From Dermacentor variabilis (taxonomy: Eukaryota; Arthropoda; Arachnida; Ixodida; Ixodidae): a DNA stretch of 64,000 bases. The translations under genes were made by a program, and so were the position numbers. The notes below the pieces were generated by a model, which ran no database searches, had not been told where the DNA came from, and saw only the letters and a program-made list of their open reading frames with translations. Every line of letters starts with the position of its first letter. The first letter of the stretch is position 1. Positions 22,155 through 30,975 of the stretch are shown here, piece after piece. The stretch is taken from contig NC_134569.1 in assembly GCF_050947875.1 (NCBI RefSeq), positions 209,319,627 through 209,383,626 on the forward strand, given 5' to 3'.

Positions 22155-24802
22155 GGGTAAACAAACTAAAAGGCCGGGAGACGAACCCCCTGCCCTTATT
22201 AAGTACCCATGGAGATGGCCTGGAAGACCAGGCAGACTGCCTGGGTGAACACTTTGCCTATATCTCCAGTGCATCCCATTACACACAATCCTTCCTCAAG
22301 TTCAAAGAACGTGCAGAGCGACAGCCCCTTGATCGGAAATGTGGCCGTTATGAAGATTACAACCGCCCGTTTAGTCTAGCTGAGCTCAAAAATTCTCTTG
22401 CTTGTTGTAACAGCTCAGCACCAGGTGGTGACCGTATCATATATGAAATGGTCAAGTATTTGCACCCTGAAACACAGAAAGCACTCCTCTCACTTTTTAA
22501 TGTCATGTGGGCCGCTGGATATATTCCATCTTCTTGGAAAGAAGCTATAATAATACCCATACTCAAACAAGGTAAAGACCCGTCCGTACCTTGTAGTTAC
22601 AGACCTATCGCTTTGACAAGCTGTCTCTGCAAGCTCTTTGAAAAGATGATAAACCGGCGCCTAATCTATATCCTTGAGAGCAATGGACTACTAGACCCTC
22701 ACCAGTGTGATGTCAGAGAAGGCAGATCGACTGTAGATCACCTTGTCCGCATTGAGGCAAATATAAGTGATGCCTTCATACATAAACAGTTTTTTCTCTC
22801 CGTATTTCTTGATTTGGAGAAAGCATACGACACCACATGGCGCTTCGGCATTATTCGAGACCTTTCCGCTATGGGTATCCGCGGGAGTATGCTAAGTATC
22901 ATTGAAAGTTACCTTTCTAACCGCACATTTCGTGTTAGGGTGGGCCATGCCTTGTCAAGGTCTTTCACCCAGGAAACTGGGGTTCCACAAGGTGGTGTGC
23001 TAAGCTGCACACTCTTTATTGTGAAAATAAATTCTTTGGGCATGGCTATCCCACGAACAATGTCATACTCCGTGTATGTAGATGATGTGCAGCTTGGTTT
23101 TAAATCGTGCAACTTAACTATCTGCGAACGACATGTCCAGCATGCCCTAAATAAAGTGGCAAAATGGGCTGAAGAAAACGGTTTTAGGTTGAGCCCACAG
23201 AAAAGTACATGCGTTCTCTTCACGAATAAGAGAGGAATAGTGTCATGTCCTGCTATTGAGCTGTCTGGTAGCAGATTACCGGTACGCGCCGAGCAAAAGT
23301 TTCTCGGCATTATATTGGACTCTAAACTGACATTCATCCCGCATATTAAATACTTGAAGGCTAAGTGCCTCAAGACAATGAACTTATTGAAACTTCTATC
23401 AAGCACAACATGGGGCAGTGACAGGAAATGTCTCTTGAACTTGTATAGGTGTCTTGTTGGCCCACGTCTTGACTACGGCGCTATAGTATATCAGTCCGCT
23501 ACACCAAGTGCTTTAAAGATGCTGGATCCTGTCTATCATTTAGGAATCCGCCTCGCGACCGGAGCCTTCAGGACAAGCCCCGTACAAAGCCTTTATGCAG
23601 AAGCAAATGTATGGCCACTCCATCTTCAGAGATCATATAGCAGTTTTACATATTTCCTCAAAGTAATTTCAAACCCTGAACACCCCTCTTATTCATGCGT
23701 AAACGATATGATCGATGCCGTGCTCTTCAACAACCGACCTGCAGCGAGAAGACCGTTCTCTTTGCGTGCAAGGAACCTTAGTGAGGAAATGGGTGTTCCG
23801 GTGCTTGAATATTGTCTGATGTCTCCAGCGAAACTGTTGCCACCATGGCAGTGGCAGCTGATAGAGTGTGACACATCCTTTGTAGAGATCACTAAACATG
23901 CGCCAGAGACACATATTAAAATGCATTTCTTAGAACTACAGTACAAGTACTCGTGCGCAAAGTTTTACACTGACGCCTCTAAGTCGCATGCCGGGGTGTC
24001 CTACGCAGCCATTGGTCCATCTTTCTCTGAATCCGGTGTGCTGCACCCTGAAACAAGTATATTTACGGCTGAGGCCCACGCGCTATTGTCGGCTGTGAAA
24101 CATATAAGAAAATCAAATCTTCAAAAAACAATTATATTCACAGACTCCTTAAGCGTGGTAAAAGCATTGAAGTCACTCTGTAAACACAAAAACCCTGTAC
24201 TTACTGAGCTATATTCCATTCTCTGTAGAGCGTATATCTCTGGCCAGCATGTCATTATATGCTGGGTACCTGGCCATAGAGGCATCGAGGGGAATGTACT
24301 AGCTGACGAAATGGCTACATCACTCACCTCACAAGCAATTATTCCTACAGCTGCTGTCCCTGTTACAGATCTGAAGCCTCTCTTACGGAAGAATCTGCGA
24401 AGCCACTGGCAACGCTTATGGGACATGGAAACTAAGAATAAGCTTCACTTGATTAAGCCAAAGTTAGGTTTCTGGCCCCCGAAAACAAAAACACGACGTA
24501 CTGATGTCCTATTCTGTCGACTCAGGATAGGACACACCTATGGCACCCACAATTTTTTACTGACAGGAAATGAGCCTCCAACGTGTGGTAGATGTGGTGA
24601 GAGGCTGACCGTTCTTCACGTACTCCTGGAGTGTCGGGAATCCGAAGCTGAGAGAAAGAGACATTTTCCTCTTGTATATCGCCAGCACACCCCTCTCCAT
24701 CCAGCAATGTTTCTTGGTGAAGAAGCGTTCTTTGACACCACAGCAGTCATAGCTTTCTTGAACGATGTAGACCTGCAAGTTTTTAGCCCCACAAATTCAT
24801 AG
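22001..24802 (+). CDS. LINE ORF2 RT and RNase H portion, long open frame
   Basis: 933 codons without a stop, though the real ORF2 start is upstream and disrupted. RT motifs: GGDRIIYEMV, SYRPIALTSC, CDVREGRSTVDHL, VFLDLEKAYDTTW, GVPQGGVLSCT and YVDD. Thumb: FLGIILDSKL. RNase H: FYTDASKSH, FTAEAHALL, IFTDSLSVV and HRGIEGNVLADEM. C-terminal Cys cluster: CGRCGERLTVLHVLLEC. The YVDD box is shared with the LINE at 3.5-5.5 kb. The protein would lack a continuous endonuclease, so the copy is probably not autonomous. Confidence 0.9.
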   Translation: MLRNSPTAENLINFKQVKSQGRRTRRRAKRESWERYISGINSYKDEAKVWNRVNKLKGRETNPLPLLSTHGDGLEDQADCLGEHFAYISSASHYTQSFLKFKERAERQPLDRKCGRYEDYNRPFSLAELKNSLACCNSSAPGGDRIIYEMVKYLHPETQKALLSLFNVMWAAGYIPSSWKEAIIIPILKQGKDPSVPCSYRPIALTSCLCKLFEKMINRRLIYILESNGLLDPHQCDVREGRSTVDHLVRIEANISDAFIHKQFFLSVFLDLEKAYDTTWRFGIIRDLSAMGIRGSMLSIIESYLSNRTFRVRVGHALSRSFTQETGVPQGGVLSCTLFIVKINSLGMAIPRTMSYSVYVDDVQLGFKSCNLTICERHVQHALNKVAKWAEENGFRLSPQKSTCVLFTNKRGIVSCPAIELSGSRLPVRAEQKFLGIILDSKLTFIPHIKYLKAKCLKTMNLLKLLSSTTWGSDRKCLLNLYRCLVGPRLDYGAIVYQSATPSALKMLDPVYHLGIRLATGAFRTSPVQSLYAEANVWPLHLQRSYSSFTYFLKVISNPEHPSYSCVNDMIDAVLFNNRPAARRPFSLRARNLSEEMGVPVLEYCLMSPAKLLPPWQWQLIECDTSFVEITKHAPETHIKMHFLELQYKYSCAKFYTDASKSHAGVSYAAIGPSFSESGVLHPETSIFTAEAHALLSAVKHIRKSNLQKTIIFTDSLSVVKALKSLCKHKNPVLTELYSILCRAYISGQHVIICWVPGHRGIEGNVLADEMATSLTSQAIIPTAAVPVTDLKPLLRKNLRSHWQRLWDMETKNKLHLIKPKLGFWPPKTKTRRTDVLFCRLRIGHTYGTHNFLLTGNEPPTCGRCGERLTVLHVLLECRESEAERKRHFPLVYRQHTPLHPAMFLGEEAFFDTTAVIAFLNDVDLQVFSPTNS

Positions 24803-24902
24803 CACATCCTCTTCTTAGAGGATGCCGCTGTGATGGTTGTCTTGCAAAGCACGTGCCTCCAGGCCCTTGAATCTCAAGGGGTCTGTTGAGGCAGCAGTGC
24901 TT

Positions 24903-25243
24903 ATTGCAAAAAGTTTATCCATGAGATATTTCACTATCTGATAATTATCTTACAATGCGTATTTCGTGTTCATTGTACAGCCCATTAATCATTGGCATAA
25001 TTTTATCTTCTATAGGTTTTTAGGCACACTAGAGCAACTGTTTTTAGGCTCCTATACAGCCACCGTATCATCTGCATTCGTCAATCATAGCTCCATTGCG
25101 AACATATTAGCACCGGCCTGGCGCTCTTTGGCCACACTTGGCCCTTGCGCCACAAAACACCACACATCATCATCATCAAGGACCCCCTGCATGCGGGGCC
25201 GGTTTAAGCCCGTGTGCCACTGCATGCTCCACCCAACCTACAG
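24903..25243 (+). other. end of MADF-BESS intron 3
   Basis: Residual intron sequence between the LINE and exon 4. It ends in a good acceptor (ACCTACAG at 25236-25243) whose phase fits exon 3. Confidence 0.5.
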
Positions 25244-25738
25244 GCAACAAAAAAGGACTCTCCCAGAAGAGGAAGCAAGCCAACATTGATGAGCTAATGG
25301 TCACGGCCTTAATAGAAAATAGGGAGCGGCTAGATGAACTGAAATCATCATCGAACACCGATCAAGATGAACTTTTTTTGCTCAGCATGAAGCCGCTTTT
25401 AGCCAGACTGGACGACCGTAAGAAAGAAATGACAAAGCTCCGAGTTCACATGTTATTAATGGAAGCTGCTTTCCCATCTTCTGTGCCGGGAAGTGACAGT
25501 GAAAGTATTTGAAAAAGACACAGGAAGTGCTCTAAACAAAGTATTTTATTGCTAGGGCATTTTGCATGGAAATTGTGATATTTTTTTATGCTGCAGCTCA
25601 GCTGTATTCTTCTACAAAATACACACTGCTTCTTTCTTCTGTTGTACTTTGGTTGTGAGCGAAATAAATAGTTGTTTCTCGAACATATCAAAATAAATTA
25701 CCATGCGTTCAGGGTGAACGTAGACAGCACTTATTCCT

Positions 25739-27415
25739 TCAAGTAAATTGCCATGGCACGGCGCAAGGTCTATGGAAGTAGCTTGCAAAGCTGTCGCGCA
25801 CATCTGCTGCATTCCTAGAGTAGGTATTAGAACCTTGCCGGTACGCCTGTGGGAGTGGTGGGGTGGATTTCCTCCAGTCACCTGAAATAAACTCTCCTGA
25901 GCTTCCATTGTCTGCGAACTGCGGAGGACAGTAGCCACCAGCCTGTCATCCCTCCTGCATTAGGAAATCGTGCAGGCAACAGCAAGCAGATACTGCTAGG
26001 GCGGCATTGTCTGGTAGAAGGCTCATCCGGTTCCTCAACACCGTCCAGCGCGCACACATAACGCCGAAAGCATTGTCAATGCACCTACGAGCTCTTGAGA
26101 GCCTGTAGTTGTAAATCCGTTTTGCTCTGTCGGCCGCTTGCATGCCAGGGTATGGCTTAATCAGATTTGTCTTGAGAGGGAAGGCGTTATGGGCCACAAG
26201 CACATAAGGGAGCACTGGGCCTCCGTTTGGAAGTGCACAAGGTGCGGGCAAATTCTGGCGTCCATTATCTACAAACTTCCCCAGCTCTGACGCCGCGAAT
26301 ACACCACCATCTCTTTCACGTCCGTAGCATCCTATATAAACAGAAGTGAACTTGTAACTGGCGTCACAGGACGCCCTCAAGTTGACGCTACAGCCTTGCT
26401 TATAATTGAAGCACAAGGTACCAGAGTTCGGAGGCGCATCTAAGTGAATATGTTTGCCGTCAATTGCTCCCGCGCAGTTTGGAAAGTTCCACTTCCAGCA
26501 AAATTCTGCGGCAATAGCCTTTATGCTTTGTTCATTTAGTGGTTTCGAAAATCTAGGCTGAAGAACGGTCCATACCGCCTGGCACACCTTCGGAAGAAGT
26601 GTCGAAACTGCCTATTTTCCGACCCTGAAGCTGTAAGACAGAGACTGGTAGCTGTTTCCAGTGGCCAGGAACCTAGAAAGAGAGAAAGCATGTATGAAGG
26701 TCGAAGAAGTGGTAAGCAAGGCAAACTTCACTATACGTAACAACACAGCCAAACCATTTAGCGAAACAGTGCTCTAGTGGCCACTGAAAATAGGAGTCGC
26801 GTGGGCCAAATTGGTGGGAACATATGTACGCTGTGTGCAACCCAAGCCGCTTAAAAATATTAAAATTACGAAAGCTGCTCATAGTATTATAAGACTGCAA
26901 TTATATATACTCTGTCTTATTATTAAAATAAGCCATGCGCTCGCGGTTCTTTTCATTTCACTGGCAGCCTTGTATCTTGCCTAGGTATCCTCCCTGAACT
27001 ACCCTGGCTAAACCTTTGCTGCTATCAGGCATCAACGTGCTTACCTTATAGTTATTGCAAAACGCTCCGCCGAGGAAATCGGTGGCCGCAGATGCGTGCT
27101 GCGAACCTCGATGAGTGATCTCACTAGGTTTTCAAGAAAGCAGAACTGCTGGGGCGACATGCGCACGAAGTTATGAAACATCGCAGCGTCACCAACTCGG
27201 AGCTTGGCGAAAAGGTTGTGAAAATCGCCGTCCACGGCCTTGTCGAGAAATACTTGCCGCACCCAAACCCTTCTGCGTTGCCTTCGTCGTCTTCGGGCGA
27301 TTGAATACATGATTATAAGTTTGTTTTGAGCGTGAATGTCTTCGATTTTGGCCAGCGCTCGCATGTTGACAGGAGCCATATTGGACCGCTGGTGACGTCG
27401 ATTCTGCAGCTCCAA
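25739..27415 (-). pseudogene. HARBI1-like PIF/Harbinger transposase gene, two stops
   Basis: Two exons: 27415-27045 and 26672-25739, with GTAAGC donor and TTCTAG acceptor. The split codon AGG joins ITI-R to FLATGNSYQSLSY. DDE_Tnp_4 signatures: GAIDGKHIHL (first D), GCYGRERDGGVF (second D) and CIDNAFGVMCARW. In the third, D stands where family members usually have E. The C-terminus has the usual GDWRK..., RDSF..YF and AVPWQ pattern. Stops interrupt it at 26612-26614 (TAG after FRVGK) and just after LMQEG near 25961 (TGA). It is convergent with the MADF-BESS gene, 226 bp away. It is either a dead Harbinger or a decayed domesticated copy. Confidence 0.82.
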
Positions 27416-27647
27416 ATTTGATTGGCCTGTTGTAAAAGCCGTAATTTACGCAGCAGTAAATGCGAACAAAGTGCCGGCTTAACTGCAGTAACGTTAGCCG
27501 AGATAGAAATATTTCAGTGCCGCGAACCCATGATTTCAGGAGGCGAGCACCACTGCCAAACCAGACCTTCTCTGCACTTGCCCCGTCTAGCCTCCCCAAG
27601 CGAAATTTCTTCCGTGCGTCCTCCCACAACTTGACAAGCTACACAAC

Positions 27648-28577
27648 ATGGATAGGAGGGCAATCACCGGCCTACCGATACACGCAAAAGCAGAAGAGCT
27701 GCACATATATTTCCACTTCCCGACACTCGCTATAACCCACAAGGATAACCACGAAACGAAGCTGAAGAACACGTGGAATGGTCAGCGACTCCTATCTACA
27801 TTGCATGGCACCAACCGGCACCTGCCAAAGCTGGACCACTTCCTTCCATCCTGGGATGAAATAAAGGTTACGGGACCCAGAGCACTCCCAACGAACACCA
27901 AAGGTGAAGGCAGGGCACACCAACAACGAAGAGTATTAGACGCGCAAGAAAAGCTCGAAGGAACAAAAATACATACTGATGCTGCCCTTACAATACGATG
28001 AACATTCAGGCATAGTGTATGCCGCTACTGCTTTTTACACAGAAAACTGGCAGGCACGCCCCGTGAGCCACAGCGGCTATGCTCACTGGACAGCCACCAA
28101 TCTTGAATTACTAGCCACCGAAGAAGCCATTGAACTCTGTGATGGGCACACGGAAGACACGGTTCACATCTACACTGACAGTCAAGAGGCACTCAAGCAA
28201 CCGAACCCTCGATTCTACACGACTACCATAGCGCACCGGATAAAACATGCCTGCCGCCACCTGCGGGAAAATAGACATGCAGGCATTTTTGTACACTGGA
28301 CACCGGACCACAACCTGAGGGGAGCGGAGAACAGGGCGGCCCATGAGAGGGCAGGCGAGCAAATGAGAGAGGGACGCCGTCGCAGCCGTGAAATGAGCCC
28401 GTCAATGCTGGACCACACCTATAGATCTCCATCGTCCGTCGTGTACCAGATCACCAGATTGCCCGGCCGAAGCACGAGAGGAAGGCTCTGCTATGGGGTT
28501 TCATTCCTAGTATCCTTCCTCCTATTCCCACTCGCCTTCCCAGGACAGCCCAGGTTCTCATCCACAAAGCAAGACCT
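27648..28577 (+). pseudogene. LINE RNase H region, fragment (part 1)
   Basis: Two frames (27648-28001, then 27979-28577) show an RNase H domain of a LINE unlike the I-type pair: IHTDAAL, ATNLELLATEEAI, IYTDSQEALK, and a final HNLRGAENRAAHERA. A frame shift lies near 27985. The downstream part (LVLIHKARP-like) runs into a DNA transposon at 28578 and continues at 30619. The RT part of the LINE is not present upstream. Confidence 0.72.
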
Positions 28578-29177
28578 CCCAGTTGAAAATAACAGAGGTT
28601 GTTTTCAGTACTACAGAAATTTCTGTTGTACAACAGGATTTTTCTGTAGTAACTACAGATTCCTGATGGAGCGACAGACTTTTCTGATGTACAACACACA
28701 TTTCTTGTTGTGACTACAGAAGTACAGTCTGTCGTATGTCTGTTGTTACAACAGAAAGCTGAAGCTCTACAACAGATTTTTGTAGTACTACAGAAAAATT
28801 TGTCATCACTACAGGCACCCTGTTGTCCCAACAGAAATGTTCCTGAAGTAACCCGAAAAACTTCTGTAGTGCTACAGAGAGCCGTTGAAATACTACAGAA
28901 ACCTATTGTGGCAACAGGCCCCCAATTGTCACAACAGAAGTGTTTCTGAAGTAATGCGACCAACTTCTGTTGTACTACAGAAAAATGTTGTACGACAGAA
29001 ACCTATCATTGCAACAGGCCCCCAGTTGTCATAACAGAAGTGTTCCTGAAGTAATGGACAAACTTCTGTTGTACTACAGAGAACTGTTCCACAAGGGAAA
29101 CCTATCGTCGCAACATGTACCCAATGATGACAACAGAAGTGCACTGAAATTGTGCGATGCGATAAGCTTCTGTAGTG

Positions 29178-29250
29178 CCCAGTTGAAAATGACAAGAGGA
29201 ATTCCTGTCGCAACTACAGAAATTCTGTTGTACGACAGAAGTTCTTGACA
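29178..29250 (+). repeat. internal copy of the element's left terminus
   Basis: CCCAGTTGAAAATGACAAGA at 29178 repeats the terminal sequence that starts at 28578, exactly 600 bp away. The similarity continues through ACAGAAATTCTGTTGTAC. Only one right terminus was found. Confidence 0.75.
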
Positions 29251-30324
29251 TTTCTTAATTGAGTGAAATTTCTGACGTTACGACAGAAATTCTGATGTCG
29301 CAACAGAAGCATTCTGTCGCGAAGGCCAATAGTTATGAAGTCGCAACAGAAACGTTCTGTCGCGACAACAAGAGTTCTGAAGTCGGAACAACAGCTTTAT
29401 ATCCTGACAGCGACTCCGACGTTACGCCACCAATTCTGACGTCGCAGCAGAAACATTCGGTCGCGACGGCCAAGAGTTCCGAAGTCGCAACAGAAGCGCT
29501 TTCCGTCGCGGCCCTTTAAAATTGTATGTTAGTTTCGCATCAGTGGTGTACACTGTACTTTTCTCTTGCGCGGTATTCAATCACGCTTCTCTGAAGCCGG
29601 CAATGCTGATGGCACCAACACCGGTATTAAAGTCGACGTGGCGAATAGTTATAATTGTGCCGTGACGACGCGGCACCAGCAACGCCTTTCCGGCCTCCTC
29701 AAGATCGGCCGCTGATCAAAATCATACCATCTGCGGGAATGGCTGTGTATCCGTTTCATTTTTTTTTTGGTAAGATTTGGCACACAGGCCTGTGGACTTA
29801 CATGTGCTGTTACACTGACACATTAGTTAATTTCCCAGGAATATTTCACAAGCTTATGCGAAGCGGAAAAGAAGATTTGGGTTGTTCCACAAAGTTGCGT
29901 GAAAAGCTGTCTCGCTCGGGTCTCATTAATCTGGTACAGTGCTGCCGTGAGAAGCCAGTATGCTGTCAGAAAGAACTCTCATCCACGAATGTTTATGTAG
30001 CTATTCCGCATTGAACACACGAATTATATGCGCGCTCAAAAGTGTAAAGAACGAGAGACAACTGTCGAAACTAGCAGTAATAACCCTAAAAGTCAACTTT
30101 GTCTATTTCTGAATTTCTTATTTAATATGGATATCGTACATCAAAATCGATGTTATAGCAGTCCACGATGTACCTGTCGATGGTACGAACACTCTTGCTC
30201 TTCTAGAGATGCGGCACTTGACGCGGTGGATAGCGGATCTTGGGTCTTAAAATGCAAATGTAAACATCAGCGCATCAGCACGTCATACTATTGACATGGC
30301 CGAAATGTACACTTGAGAAGCATG

Positions 30325-30386
30325 TCAGGAGTGGTGCAGTGGTAAGATGTCAGTGGTAAGTTCGAATCCTAGGCGGAGACGTTATT
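30325..30386 (+). other. tRNA-like segment inside the TIR element
   Basis: GAGTGGTGCAGTGGTAAG resembles an A box and AGTTCGAATCC a B box, followed by a T-rich run. It may be the head of a tRNA-derived SINE. No clean cloverleaf is seen. Confidence 0.3.
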
Positions 30387-30618
30387 TTCTTTTTTTCATT
30401 TTTTTACTTTTATATTTTTCTTTTTTTGTACTAACAAATTTACATAGCCTTAAGGAGGTCTCTGTCAATATTTAATTAAATATTGATCAAGAACTACAGA
30501 ACTTTCTACTACAGGACGTCACACTACAAACAACAGAACTACAGGCAACAGAACTACAGAAACAACGTCCCAAAATACGACAGACTGTGAAAATTTCCTG
30601 TTGTGTTTTTCAACTGGG

Positions 30619-30975
30619 CTAAGGCATCGATTACACCAGATGCTCTGAGCAAGTAGAGAGGAACACAAGTGAAACGCCACAACTGCCCTGCGATCAACGT
30701 CTACCTCAAACATCTGATCTGGCCCTGTCCTGCCACAGCCAGCCTCAGCACACCCGACCACTAAAGGGACACTAAAGCGACAAGCACACCCGAATACTAA
30801 CGGTGGCCTCGTACGAAGACTGGGTCGGACCGCAAGCAGATGCCACCAGAAGAATTAACGCTTTGCTGTTTTTTGCAAAGAAAGCAGGCATCCTTCCTTT
30901 TACCTGATTACGTACCCCCATCTTAGGCCACGGGCGATACTTTCTGATAAAAGTTTCAATCAATCAATCAATCAA
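30619..30975 (+). mobile_element. LINE 3' end (part 2) with (CAAT)n tail
   Basis: Continues the LINE cut by the TIR element: the frame runs KASITPDALSK then stops at TAG near 30647. A 3' UTR follows and ends in CAATCAATCAATCAATCAA (about 30957-30975), a simple tail typical of non-LTR elements. Confidence 0.6.

Larger units (their letters stand above)
17880..24900 (+). mobile_element. near full-length I-clade LINE, rearranged
   Basis: Begins with a GC-rich 5' UTR (about 17882-18420) and contains ORF1 and ORF2 in the same order as the LINE at 3.4-8.4 kb. The 3' limit is approximate (3' UTR after the stop at 24802). I found no target-site duplication. Damage: a frame shift in ORF1, a roughly 1.1-kb insertion in the endonuclease region, and a 340-bp duplication-inversion between endonuclease and RT. 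The RT-RNase H portion downstream is still one long open frame. Confidence 0.82.
15946..25512 (+). pseudogene. MADF-BESS DNA-binding gene (Harbinger partner type), interrupted
   Basis: Four inferred exons: 15946-16097, 17052-17207, 17627-17871 and 25244-25512. Exons 1-2 encode a MADF domain (LIEEVRQRPVLFDQRLKA, DAWEEVCTVLG, RWQSLRQKFLRLRKAY, KKWALFDNLTFL). Exon 3 is acidic and Ser/Thr-rich. Exon 4 ends with a BESS motif (DELFLLSMKPLLARL...RLKVR-like helix) and stop TGA 25510-25512. Exon 2/3 and 3/4 phases match. In exon 1 the frame slips by one base near 16030 (in-frame TGA right after KACP), and the exon 1/2 join then needs a compensating slip. So it is either a pseudogene or carries sequence errors. 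An I-clade LINE fills intron 3 starting about 10 bases after the donor. MADF-BESS proteins bind DNA and associate with partners through BESS. The 226-bp convergent spacing to the HARBI1-like gene suggests both belong to one PIF/Harbinger element. Confidence 0.72.
28578..30618. mobile_element. 2.04-kb TIR DNA element with subterminal ACAGAA repeats
   Basis: The ends are inverted repeats: CCCAGTTGAAAATAACAGAG on the left; on the right, CCCAGTTGAAAAACACAACA when reverse complemented. The LINE codons on each side (CARP / KASITPDALSK) join if one copy of CT is removed, so the target duplication is 2 bp (CT). Left 0.95 kb and right 0.13 kb are dense with ACAGAA and its complement TTCTGT, usually as CAACAGAA or CTACAGAA. 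I count at least 17 ACAGAA in 28578-29520 and several in 30490-30600. No transposase is visible in the middle (29520-30480), so it is probably non-autonomous. Superfamily not assigned. Confidence 0.75.

Noticed and set aside
17880..24900. Target-site duplication for the second I-clade LINE
   Set aside because: No matching bases were found at the estimated ends; the 3' limit is uncertain.
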